From Micromussa lordhowensis (lineage: Eukaryota; Cnidaria; Anthozoa; Scleractinia; Lobophylliidae), in contig OZ026599.1 of the NCBI GenBank assembly GCA_964020085.1, forward strand, positions 24,398,734-24,462,733: 64,000 bases of DNA, read 5' to 3'. The notes under the pieces are model-generated. The model ran no database searches, was not told the DNA's origin, and was given only the letters and a program-made list of their open reading frames with translations. A program made the translations under genes and the position numbers. Each line of letters opens with the position of its first letter. Positions within the stretch are counted from its first letter, which is position 1. Positions 24,664 to 35,132 of this stretch are shown here, in pieces.

Positions 24664-27600
24664 TCAGTCGTCATCGATAACTGTGATGTCAATCACACCG
24701 GGGAGTTTAGCCAGCCTCTTCATGAGCGCTATTTTAAGTCTGTTAAGATATTTCTTTTTCCAGTCGATATTTTCCTGCGCTATCCTCTCGTTCGTGTTCT
24801 GAATTTTCCTCATAAGTTCAGCCTTTAATGCATTAATGCGAGTCTGTTCGTCTTCTTCTGACTGCGAATTTAAATTGTCTCTGTTTTCTGTGACGTGGTC
24901 GATGGAATCTCCTTTCAAAGGTGAGTTAGTTATTTTAACTACCTCTTCAGTTTCCTTTTCGTCAACATGACAGGGCGTGGCATCTTGTGCAGTGCAGTTT
25001 GATGGTGCTTCATTGATACAACTCAGCTGACCACTAATGATCTTGTTTCTTTCGTTATTTTTAGAATCAGTAGTAGGGCTAGATAAAGAATCTCGCAAGG
25101 GAGGTGAATCGATTATTTCAATAACATCAACTGTTCCAGTGTTTCCATTGGCTGTTGCAGCCTCGTATGGCTTAACCAACTGGCTGCAGAGCTTAACAGT
25201 CTCGCTTGGCCCAGTAACATCGCTTAGCCAATAGTTAGGAACCTCGCATGGCTTGGTAACCTCGCTAGGGCTGGTAATCTTTGGATTGCGTTGGACTGGT
25301 ACTCTATTAAAGCAACTCTGCTGACCACTAACGAACGAGGTTTCGAAACTCCTTTCGGGAGGTAAACGAATCATTTGGGCGGGAATTATAGGAGAATTTA
25401 AAGTATTGTTTGCAACGCATCGTTTGTCAACCTTTGTAGCAGTTTTTCTCGGCACCATCTCGAAGTTGTAAAATCGTTGATCCAAAAATGCTGCCGGGTT
25501 CTGTGGCAACTTGCTGGAGAAATTTGGTTGCTGACCGGAAGTTATATTACTGTTTACTGGTGGTCCAGTCTCTTGCAGCCAGCTACTGACTGTAGAATCT
25601 GATGAAACTGGAAACGAAGTAACAACATTTCTTGACTGATACGAACGACCTGAAACACGTGAAAACCGCTGACCAGTATTTCCTGGCGTCTTTCTTTCGT
25701 CTATGACTGAATCAGTCGCGTCAACGTAAATGGAATGCCGCTGATCGATTAGTAATGCTGTCGCAGTTCTCTTTGGTGTGACATTCTCTCCGTCTGTCGA
25801 CCGACTGATGACGCCATAGGATATTTGTGAGATTACGGGAGTGGCACTTGACACAGTTGAAGGATGCGCTACTTGGGAATGTTTGTTCAAAGCTCCTTCT
25901 CTTATCGAAGAAGAAGTATTTTGGGAGGAATCCACTGAACCGTCGACTCTGGTTAAAAGCTCTCTTAGCTGCCGAAAGGTATTGCTTGAGGAAAACGGTT
26001 GCTGACGCCGTTTCCACGATTCCATCATTTGCAATACTTTACTATTACCTTCAGTTTCGCTATTTGACTGTAAACCGCCTTGCAAATGGTTGAGATGTGG
26101 TGCATTAGAACGAGGCTGTGGGTGCAAATCACCGCTGTTTTCATATGGACCCACTCTTTGACGTGGATGATACCGCTGTCCAACATCGGAGACACCTATA
26201 TTGGTACCTACTCCACTACAAACACTTCTGCTGCTGGTGCTATGCCCTTCAGCCTGGTTTGGTGACAAATGAGCGCCATTATCTTGATGTTGCCGGAGTC
26301 CTGCCATCTCTTGATATCTGCTGCTGCTTGAACCAGTGCCCTTTGTAACATTCTCGCTGTAAGTCTGTGTCCTGCCTTCACGTCCTTTGGTAACTAAGTT
26401 TAGAAGCTCTGACGAATTGCTCGCTGAAGGGACCTGGTTTCCACTTGACGCCAATTGATGGGTGATGTACCTCATCAATTCCCTTCTCTGTTCAATTCGG
26501 TTCTCGTTTGTTTCCGACGCGTTTCTGCTAGGAAGACCGGCAAATGTGGGTTTACTGTACTCATCTACCTCGATAATTTCTTCACGTAGATAACGTTGCT
26601 GACCAGAACTGACTGTATTATAGCCACTGTATGGACCCTGTACCGTGGTGTTCGTATATTGTTGTTGATTGAACTCATTAGTTGCATTATGTATTGGTTG
26701 ATTTATCGCCGCGAAATCTTGATTCGTCATAAAATGTTGATTGTGCAAAATGTTCGAGGAGGTATTTGGAACTGTGGAAACCTGGGAATGAGCGGTAATG
26801 GGAACAGCAGTTGAATTTTTGAGTGAATCGTTAGCAATGACGTGATGTCTATCAATACGTGGCTGAGATAGAAGACGCTGCTGACCAGCCGGTAACAGTG
26901 GCCTCGACCCGGATGGTTTTGCTCTCTCTCCCGCATTTGAGAGCAGCCGTCTAAGCATTCGTGTGTCATCGTGCGCAAGTTGATGCTGACCGCAAGTTGC
27001 AGGTGCGCCCTCTCGAGCATTTATGTCAACCATCGGGACATAACTGTTCTGCAGTGTTGGGCTACTTATGGTTGGGGGTGCAGGTTGATGCGAAGTGGTT
27101 CTTTGAAGAAGAGTTTGTCTTGATAGTTCCGAAACGATTGTCGAAACATTGCTGGATTTGGCTCGATCATTTGAAAACCTTTGTCCGGTGGCTTCGATTT
27201 TGCTTCCACTATTTTGTGCTCCCGACTTTCCTTCCTCTGGAGCTTTAGCTAAAATCGATGTCTTTCCCTTGTTGTCCGTGTGAACCAAGTACGATTCTCC
27301 ATCATGGTCGAAACGCTTCACTGAGAAAACTTCATCTTTTATCACGAGAAACATGTCGTTTTTTCCATCGTCTTGTTTAAAGCTAAATAAAAGATCGTAT
27401 TCTTTTTCAGATTGGAAATTTGAAGGAGACTGACTACGGGAGTCTCTCGGAGTCTGGTGTGTTCGCGACGAAGCACACGGTTTCACTTCATAAACATCAG
27501 CGGCTTCTTCTGCATTAACATAGTCGGTAATGTTTTGATGCTGACGAGGTGTCTTGAGCGCTGGTGGTGAACAAATTGTCCTTTGAAAATCTGTTTCTGT

Positions 27601-28305
27601 TGAACTCAACAATGGTGTTGAGATCGAGTGAACACCGACAAGTTTAGGGAAGAAGTTATGATCATACGCAAAACCTTCGCTTTTTCCTGAGTCGGAACTC
27701 TTTATCGTCCTTAGAATTGGTTTTGTCGTTTCAGCTTGAACTTGGTCCGCAATTGAGAGCACTGATGTTTCCCTTTTGCCTTTATCGACAGAAGGTACGA
27801 ATGCTTCATGATTCTTGCGCTCCGTTGCAACTTCATTCACGTCCACAGCAATTTGAGGAGAGCGTTTTGGTTCCCTGTCACTATGTTGGAAAACAACTGG
27901 GTCTTTTTCAGTTGATAAGGTCCTGTTCACGTTCTCCAAGCAAAATTTTTTGCTCCTCTGGGAGGTCGAAATACTATCGTAAACATCCGCATAGTTTTCA
28001 AACGAATGAGCCACTTCATTAACGATATGCTGCAGACTTGTTTTACTCGAACGCAAAATACTTTCTTTATCCTCCCAGAAAGATGATTCATTTCGTTCTT
28101 GTTTGATACGCTTCATAAAGGGCGTGCTCATCTCATGTCGACTGTCAATCAAGGTACGTTTCCCTGTGGACGATGCAAGATGACACATTTCCTCTCTCGG
28201 AACATTTTCCTGCTTCACGACGCACATAGAAATGGTTTCTTCATTTTTAACAATGTTACTTGGAAACAAAGAGGAAGCAGTCTCTTTATTTTGCTGTTTT
28301 TGCAT
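24664..28305 (-). CDS. AFDH-motif family member 2: large disordered protein with SUMO-type motifs (1,213 aa)
   Basis: One uninterrupted coding exon from ATG at 28305 to the stop at 24664. An in-frame stop lies two codons upstream, and MQKQQNKE aligns with the start of member 4, so the start is secure. A strong acceptor (tttttttaaacag) at 28460 suggests a 5'-UTR intron. SUMO-acceptor consensus sites: VKNE (K20), VKQE (K31), IKQE (K68). Family motif at about 208-226 (GFAYDHNFFPKLVGVHS). A beta-rich block, residues 302-357 (DLLFSF..KNDMFLVIKDEVFSVKRF), is shared with member 4. About nine [STAC]-G-Q-[QRH] motifs are scattered through it. It ends in a basic helix (ERIAQENIDWKKKYL) and a SUMO-interacting-type tail, ITVIDDD. 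Another such motif is VIEIIDSPP. Nuclear, SUMO-linked function is inferred. No named family recognised. Confidence 0.85.
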   Translation of the reverse strand: MQKQQNKETASSLFPSNIVKNEETISMCVVKQENVPREEMCHLASSTGKRTLIDSRHEMSTPFMKRIKQERNESSFWEDKESILRSSKTSLQHIVNEVAHSFENYADVYDSISTSQRSKKFCLENVNRTLSTEKDPVVFQHSDREPKRSPQIAVDVNEVATERKNHEAFVPSVDKGKRETSVLSIADQVQAETTKPILRTIKSSDSGKSEGFAYDHNFFPKLVGVHSISTPLLSSTETDFQRTICSPPALKTPRQHQNITDYVNAEEAADVYEVKPCASSRTHQTPRDSRSQSPSNFQSEKEYDLLFSFKQDDGKNDMFLVIKDEVFSVKRFDHDGESYLVHTDNKGKTSILAKAPEEGKSGAQNSGSKIEATGQRFSNDRAKSSNVSTIVSELSRQTLLQRTTSHQPAPPTISSPTLQNSYVPMVDINAREGAPATCGQHQLAHDDTRMLRRLLSNAGERAKPSGSRPLLPAGQQRLLSQPRIDRHHVIANDSLKNSTAVPITAHSQVSTVPNTSSNILHNQHFMTNQDFAAINQPIHNATNEFNQQQYTNTTVQGPYSGYNTVSSGQQRYLREEIIEVDEYSKPTFAGLPSRNASETNENRIEQRRELMRYITHQLASSGNQVPSASNSSELLNLVTKGREGRTQTYSENVTKGTGSSSSRYQEMAGLRQHQDNGAHLSPNQAEGHSTSSRSVCSGVGTNIGVSDVGQRYHPRQRVGPYENSGDLHPQPRSNAPHLNHLQGGLQSNSETEGNSKVLQMMESWKRRQQPFSSSNTFRQLRELLTRVDGSVDSSQNTSSSIREGALNKHSQVAHPSTVSSATPVISQISYGVISRSTDGENVTPKRTATALLIDQRHSIYVDATDSVIDERKTPGNTGQRFSRVSGRSYQSRNVVTSFPVSSDSTVSSWLQETGPPVNSNITSGQQPNFSSKLPQNPAAFLDQRFYNFEMVPRKTATKVDKRCVANNTLNSPIIPAQMIRLPPERSFETSFVSGQQSCFNRVPVQRNPKITSPSEVTKPCEVPNYWLSDVTGPSETVKLCSQLVKPYEAATANGNTGTVDVIEIIDSPPLRDSLSSPTTDSKNNERNKIISGQLSCINEAPSNCTAQDATPCHVDEKETEEVVKITNSPLKGDSIDHVTENRDNLNSQSEEDEQTRINALKAELMRKIQNTNERIAQENIDWKKKYLNRLKIALMKRLAKLPGVIDITVIDDD

Positions 28306-28459
28306 TTCTTATTGTGATCGCCAATCCTCCCTCAACTCTCTTGCAAGTTTGTACCAATTATAACAAATGCCTGCTCTACCGCGCAGCAATGCTGGTGTCA
28401 TCGAAGCTGGAGACAGAGGTCGAACCGAAAATCACAGCAAAATCGTCTTAGCATCGATC
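28306..28459 (-). other. Probable 5'-UTR exon part of AFDH member 2
   Basis: A minus-strand acceptor with a long T-run precedes position 28459. All three frames from there to the ATG meet stops, so it would be untranslated leader. Member 4 has the same layout, with an acceptor about 132 nt before its ATG. Confidence 0.45.
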
Positions 28460-29411
28460 CTGTTTAAAAAAAAGTCGAAAAACAGTCATTCTTTTAATCA
28501 TTTTTTACGCTTAAGAGGCAAAGAAGTCGATTAGCCAAAAAGTTTTCAGTTAATTATCAGACTTATCTCGAAAGGAGCGTCACATTTCATCATTATAAGC
28601 AAATCCCAAAAGTTGTGATGTTCGGAAAACGTACTTCCCAACTCGGTGTCAGTTGATATCCTAACGATATTTCAAGGAAAACTCAGCTCCGAAAACGCTC
28701 GAAGTACCTCCAACTAAATTGAGGTCATATTTAGTGAGGAAGCTGTCCTCAACATACATGCAAACTATTGCCTTGTTTTCGATTCCAAACTGTGAGTAAT
28801 AAGCATCTTGCGTCAGCAGAGGTCACAGCAAAAATACGACTTTTTATGGAAACATTCACGATCGATTCAAGATTCGGTCCTTTGCGTAAAAATACAAGGA
28901 AGCTCCGACTTAATACGAATGGCTTAACTTACTTCTACAATGTACTGTTTGTTGTCCGAACACTTTTTTCTGCTGAAATGAAGCAATTTTAGCGAGTTAT
29001 TGCTTTTTAGGTTCCCAGGAGTGAGTCACCAAATTGACTTTAAAAAAAATACCCTAAAGGCGCCCCAAACAAGGAAACGCGCAAGGTTGTTGTCCAAATA
29101 ACTGTTTCCTTGGCGCCCAAACAAGGAAATATATTATTTGTCACGGAAGCTTAATGTTTCAAAAACTTCAGAAACTTTTTTTTGGCTCCCTGAAAACATA
29201 AATAGCTTCCGCAATCTACAAATGTTTGGTGTAAACGCAGACGAGGAAATATTGCAAAGAAATATGCTGTAGTTGCGTGGCATCCGTTTGCAGAAAAAAA
29301 AAACGAAAGATGTAGACAAATGTATTGAAAATTACAAACGCGACTGGACGCTTTCTAACACAGCTAAATCCCTCAAATTTAGTTAATGTAATCCTTTGTC
29401 TAGTAAATTTG

Positions 29412-29612
29412 CTAATCATAATTTGTTCAGAAATCGATTTTTAGGAAACTCTTCTGCCATTGAATCAACAATTGCTGACTCGTGTTCAACCACGTTCCCA
29501 GGCTCTCTCTCTCTCTCTTCTGCCTCCGTTATCGGGAAACCTGGGAACGAGTTGACGCGCAGATTGCTTCCAACTTCATGGAGAAAGCGGAGTCGGCAGT
29601 ACTTTGAGAAAC
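29412..29612 (-). other. Possible orphan terminal exon
   Basis: After a minus-strand acceptor (tttctcaaag), an open frame of about 62 codons runs to TGA: YCRLRFLHEVGSN, then an E/R-rich stretch, then FPKNRFLNKL. The middle overlaps a 60-bp hairpin (29491-29550) of the CGTTCCCAGG MITE type, and the plus strand is also open. It may be a chance frame. Confidence 0.2.
29491..29550. mobile_element. Short hairpin MITE, CGTTCCCAGG ends
   Basis: CGTTCCCAGG and CCTGGGAACG flank a CT-rich core of about 40 bp. The ends resemble those of the hairpin at 6151-6217. Confidence 0.45.
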
Positions 29613-29842
29613 CTTAAAAAGGAAACATTTCGTTAAGCATGCATATTTTTCCTATGTATAACTCTCATTGAGGACATTGAGAGGTATTCCAACTTCGATC
29701 ATCGAACTTATAAAGTAGACCATGTACTTAGTTAATTTAATATCATTCGTGTGTCGAAACCTGTAGACGTCATTTTTAATAATTATGAAGAAAATGAAGA
29801 AACAACTTTTTTAAAACAACAATAAAGAGGGAAAAAACATTT

Positions 29843-29910
29843 TGAAGGAAAAAAATTGTCTTTCCCAAAGAAAGAAAAAAAAAATTGAAGGAAAAAAATT
29901 GTCTTTCCCA
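29843..29910. repeat. Duplicated 3' tail of the tRNA-Glu gene
   Basis: The plus-strand block GAAGGAAAAAAATTG plus TCTTTCCCA occurs twice, 43 bp apart. The second copy runs into the tRNA 3' end; the first is followed by unrelated A-rich DNA. A small slippage-type duplication across the terminator. Confidence 0.7.
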
Positions 29911-29976
29911 CACCGGGAATCGAACCCGGGCCACGGCGGTGAGAGCGCCGGATCCTAACCACTAGACCATATGGGA
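29905..29976 (-). tRNA. tRNA-Glu-CTC: tRNA-Glu (anticodon CTC)
   Basis: A full cloverleaf reads on the minus strand: 7-bp acceptor stem (TCCCATA with TGTGGGA), D arm from the A-box region (TGGTCTAGTGGTTAGGAT), and an anticodon stem CGGCG/CGCCG with loop CTCTCAC. The T arm contains GGTTCGATTCC, a perfect B box. It has no intron. A T-run follows the 3' end as Pol III terminator. The last bases plus tail are duplicated downstream (29843-29867). Confidence 0.95.
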
Positions 29977-30237
29977 TTTGACACTAGGAGGCCAACAAAT
30001 TTAATATTTAAACCATTCACTTTTTAGTTCACTATTGTCGCAAACGACAAACAAAGTTCAGTTTCCTTGATTGTAACGTAAAACCACTCGGTTTGTTTTA
30101 ATCAATTTGCCCCCTTGTTTATTGTTGCACTTACTCACTTCGCCGGATTTTGACTTGAAATTTCATTATAAGGCGACCGATGTCCTCGATTTTTATAGCG
30201 GCGGTTCACTGGCACCTGTGTGTACTACTGTACTCAC

Positions 30238-30290
30238 CTCTGGTTTCGCCTCGCGATCCTTTCGTTTCTCTCTCTGATTTTCCGTTCCAT
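30238..30290 (-). other. Candidate first exon, MERKIRERNERIARRNQ
   Basis: An ATG in good context opens 17 arginine- and glutamate-rich codons and ends at an excellent donor (CCAGAG|GTGAGTA), phase 2. Spliced to the acceptor at 28459 it would stop after nine more codons, giving an upstream ORF in the leader of AFDH member 2. It may instead belong to an unseen gene. Confidence 0.3.
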
Positions 30291-30699
30291 CTTCACCACT
30301 TCTCTTAACCGCATTTGTTCGTCACTTAGATTTTAAAATATCGCAAGTACTGCTCGAAAAGCCCTCGTGTTCTAGCGGCTTAATTATGATAGATTGCTTA
30401 AGCTTTCACGGAAGGCACAAATACCAAACGGTTTTCCACTGAAATCATTTCTTTATATAGAAATAACAGTTTCTTGACGGACTATAGGGTCCGAACGCTG
30501 GCGGCGTTGTGTTGCCTTTGAGAGAGCGGCGGTCCTTGCTTTTAAGGCTGACAGTGGTGAGAGCTAAACACGAATGAGAATTGATCCGTAATTATGCATG
30601 TAATTAGAATTGTTTACCCAGGAAAGTCTTTGTCCAAACAAATGTGCTAGAAAAACAATGATTCATTAAGAAATGCAGCTGTCTTACTTGCTGTCGCTT

Positions 30700-33000
30700 C
30701 CTAAACACGTGTTCTTCACGTGATCGACTTTCGGCTTATATAAAGAAACCATTCGCAGTGCATCATCAGTGTGTTGCGTTTTTGTCTGTGATGACCCATC
30801 TCTTCGATAAATTTACGTTAACTAAACATGAAGAGTAGATAAAAATGCATCACAGATATAGCATTAACAAGAGAAGAAACAAAATACTTCGACTTTATGA
30901 CACAACAGTGACACAAAATACGTCTCATTCAACTGAAGGCTACACAACTAACTTTTTGGACAATGTTTATAAAATGCAGCTGTCAGCCGCATGCATCACT
31001 GGTCTGGTGGCCACTTGATACATTCATTTGAATATTCAGCTCTTGACAGATATACCAATACAACCGCAGGGAGAGAATTAAAATGTATCATTCTTCAAGC
31101 CTGCGTTCCATACCTCTGACAACTGTCAAAGATAGCCTGATGATAGAAGCATCCAAGTTGTTCTGAATGAAATCGACCAGAATAAAGATGAAAACGGAGC
31201 GTGAGTCCGACATGAAAGTCAAATTAAGAAATTGATGTAATTCATTTCTGTTGTTGAAAAACATGGAAGTTTTGAAAGTTCTCTAGTCTCTGAATCTAGT
31301 CGCAAACACTGCTGAGCAGGCCGGACACATCAGTTGGGGAAACAAATTTTGCTGCTTGGGAACAAAATGTTTTTACCTCAGGTGAAAGGTTTGCATCCTC
31401 TGGCACAAATTTTGCTTCTGAGAAATATGTTTCCCAGTTTAGTGACCATGAGTGCAATATTGAAAGCCAGTGCTGCTCGCGATCATCCCAGCTAATTTAA
31501 CCGTCCCAGAAACATGACAAGAAACAAATTATGCGGTTTCCTATTTTAGCCAGGCCGCAAGAATATCAAAACCCATATTTTCGGGTTAAATTATTTTCAG
31601 GCGATTGACAGACAACTATCTTTTTTTGAAAAAAAAAATGTATTCAATCATATTATCAAGTTGACTTGACAGCAGTTTTTAATTAGTTCTTTCGGAAACG
31701 TCGTTCCATTTCTTTTTAAAATTTTCATTCAGTGAGTCAACACACGTGCTGTAGCACACCGCCGGCAGACAGCTTGGACCTTGGACTTTGTACCTAGCCG
31801 AGAAGGACTGGCGCCAAGATAACCAAAGGTTAGACAGAAATTAAAAATACTGTTTGCCGGCAGCGAATAAAGATAATCCATTTTTAGCTTTTTATCGGCT
31901 CTTTTACAGTTGTTCAATTACAGTATGACAGACAACACTCGAGTAATGCAAATCAACGAGCTTTTTTGGTGCATAAACTTTATGTAAACCGTGTGCTTTG
32001 CCCTTTTTCTTTCCGCATATGATTGCTCAGTCGCTACCTAATGTTTTTCCTTTCATTGAAGGCCACGACAGGTGTTCGAAGCTTTGCAAGGCTCATGCAG
32101 TAAGAAAAAGGGCGAAGCACACTGTTTATAATTTGCATAAATTTTATGCGCTAAAAACTTAAAAAAAAAATGCTCTTTGACAACTCGGAGGCTTTGTTGC
32201 ACGATATGAAAAACCCAGCATGCGCCTAGCGTCCTATGAGAGGCTCTTTGGGCTCGTCACGCAATCTTCCTTCCTCGTGGGAGAGAAAGATTGCGTGACG
32301 AGCCCAAAGAGCGTCTGCGTAGGAGGCTACCCTGCGCCCTGTGTTATGAAAATTGTTCGAGAAATTTTGTCCTCAGTTCGGATACTTTGTAATCAAAATT
32401 AACACCTGCGGATGGCCTTTCTGACCTTCAAAATTTCTTTTTTCAAGGGTAACTTTCATGAATTGTTTAGCGCTAGAGACCCCTGCCGGACAATATAGTG
32501 TACTGAGATTATATTGAGAGTGAGTCCTAACTATTTTTAAGAGCCGTTAAAAATTGGTGATAAATGTATCATGTTCATTTCACGATATAAATTTGTCCAA
32601 AAGTTTCATATCTGATTCTTTTCGTTTGGTTGCTTTACCGTGTTTTATAAAACGAATATTTTTAACCCCGGTCAAACGGATCAAAACTTTACAAGATGGC
32701 GGCTGCGAAGGAAGGTCCGAATCCCTGGTTGAAATCACAACAAAATGACGGCCCCCTTACCAGGCTGAAATTCGTCATGCAGTCAGCCTCTTCCAGTGGT
32801 TATTTAACTGGTTATTTAATTTAGAAATAAATAATTGGTTCAGTTTAAGCCAGCAGGGTTTTGTTAAATTTGGAACACAATTTGCAAATGCAGTCTGATT
32901 AATATTTTTCGAGGTAAGAGCAATATTCTCACTATTATTTATTTCTTTGCCAGCTTGTGTCCGCCAAAAAAAATAATGAAAGAAGAAAAAGCAGATAAAA
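30700..33000. other. Gene-poor stretch between the two tRNA genes
   Basis: Intergenic DNA with short unconvincing frames. The only structured item I see is the hairpin element at 32227-32329. Confidence 0.4.
32227..32329. mobile_element. hAT-like hairpin MITE
   Basis: The arm with CTCTTTGGGCTCGTCACGCA and its exact mirror flank a loop of about 25 bp. Ends are TAGCGTCC and GGAGGCTA. It resembles the hairpin at 11850-11951, which shares the CGTCACGCAA block. Confidence 0.6.
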
Positions 33001-33037
33001 GCAAAAAAAATAAACCAAGAAAGAAAAAGAAATTATG

Positions 33038-33110
33038 TGTTTCCGGCCGGGCTCGAACCGGCGACCTTCCGCGTGTTAGGCGGACGTGATAACCACTACA
33101 CTACGGAAAC
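33038..33110 (-). tRNA. tRNA-Val-AAC: tRNA-Val (anticodon AAC)
   Basis: A full cloverleaf on the minus strand: acceptor GTTTCCG with CGGAAAC, A-box region TAGTGTAGTGGTTATCA, anticodon stem TCCGC/GCGGA with loop CTAACAC, and T arm GCCGG-TTCGAGC-CCGGC. No intron. A TTTTT run follows the 3' end. Same orientation as tRNA-Glu, 3 kb away. Confidence 0.95.
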
Positions 33111-33129
33111 ATCTGATATCAAGGCATGA

Positions 33130-35120
33130 CAAAAAAGATATATATAAACATTATAACAATAGAGTTATACAAAGTGTTTGAATTGACTTTTATACCGATC
33201 ATCATCATTTAGAGTCGCTCCTCCAATTTGGTGATATCAGACTCCCCAAATCGAGATTGCGCTAGTCAACTTCTCATATGCTGTTTGGGCCGCGACTGAC
33301 AGTGCACTGGAGACGAGAGAAGCGTTGCGTGACGTTCTGGCTTTGTTTTATGCCTAAGTAACGATTGATGGTTCAAATACCTTTGAAGATAAATTGCAGA
33401 TTGGTAAAACTAAGCTGAAGCCTTGTATTTATAAACGAGGTTTACACACGTGTTTGAAAAAGTTCCTTGTTTCCAAGTCCGTGATTCTTCTTCCGTGTTT
33501 ATTTTAGTCCTCCAAATGAGATTCTATGAACAAATCGTGAACCGATTGACTACCGCTTTCTCAGGTTTTTATCCTTACGTTGTTTAAATGATGCAAAGGC
33601 GACTGACTATGAAGAAGCAATATACAGATTGTGACTCGGGTGTTGTTGAAAAATCTTGTCCATTCTACCGGAGGCTTGGTGTGCAATGTGGACATTCCCG
33701 GCCTGAACCGGAAGATGTAGAGAGTTTATAGAGCACTATACGATTAGATTCCTGAGGGGACCAAAAGAAGCACGTTCACCGGCTGAAACTCGCTTTAAAA
33801 ACCTCAAGATTATTGAAACAACTGATGAGTGCGCGTACGCAATTGCAAATTGCAAAAATAACAATTCAGTTTGCGCGATTTAAGCTTGTTACGGAGCAAT
33901 AGGCGAAGTAGTTCCAACCGTTCTTTACCGCGACCGCATTGTTATTGTTTTAAGTTAATATTTAGTAGTCTTAGGGGAATAGCGAAGATATCAGTGACGT
34001 CACGAGCACTGTAACGCAATATTCGTGGTTGGCAAAAAGCGACAAAAACAAAAGAAATGACTGAGTTTAAGCGTATTTCAAATGACTGTCGCTTCACTTA
34101 TATGCTAGATTTCATTCTGAAACCAAGATGAAAGTTAGAATATTATGAAAATGCTGCACTGTCAAAGGCTGAAGGAAATTCGAGTATCGACACCTGCCGA
34201 AAATCGTGTTGGAAATTCGTCTGTGCGCAAAGGATTTGACCGGCTCGAAAGCTCTTTTGCCAACTACACGCACGAGTGATTTTGATCCACGTGATCGAAA
34301 ATGACGTCAATGTTTGTAAACAGATATCTTCGCTATATTGTGAATCGCTCGCTTCCGAGTTTTAAGGTATATTTTGGTTAGTAATAAGGAACTTGTGGTC
34401 GTAGCTTGCTCACCAAGATTTTCATTGTTAGGAACTAGAATGCATGCATTCGCTTTCAAAGTATTGTAACCAACGAGAAAATATAGAAAAGCCAACAGTA
34501 GCCTCTTTTCAGTTAACAAGTAGAAATCTTAGTTGTTCTACTTTGTACTTTGCCGCCTCTTTGTACACATGTACGAGTGCAACACCGATTTTCATTTAGA
34601 AGACAAATAGTTCGTTAGCGGTTCACTTGGGTTTCCTCGGAAGCCATCCAGCTGAACTACTTTACACTAATGAGGTTTTATTAGTTCCTTGGGAGTTGAC
34701 CAGCTGAACAATATTCCAGTAAGTGAGTTTTATTGCTTTCTATTCATGAGATAAGTTTCCCTTGCTGTCGATAACACCAAGTGTGAATTTTAATTTCCTA
34801 AGTCTTAGTAATCTATTTTTTAATTTAGGAAACTTCGTAGTGTTGATTTAAGTCCGCTATCGCAATTAAAGCTTTTCCGCTCGTATCAGTTTCTTATAAG
34901 TCGCATTATCATATTGTAAACACTTGACGTGTAAACTGGATGATATATAAGCAAGTGCATTGTAAAGCTTTTACGATTTACATCGCCGACTACATTGTCG
35001 AGTGCGGAATAAACTACTGTTGGACCAAGTTATGTCTCTTCCTTGACGTCCGTAGTGAAGACCATTGAAGTAGATCCTCGTGTACCAGGAATTCGTGACA
35101 AGATTCCGTTCCAGCAGGCA
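33130..35120. other. Gene-poor stretch
   Basis: No credible exon on either strand. It includes a small diverged duplication near 34640-34740, where an AGCTGAAC block is followed by GAGGTTTTATTAG-like sequence twice. Otherwise AT-rich intergenic DNA. Confidence 0.4.
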
Positions 35121-35132
35121 AAGCAGTGCTCT

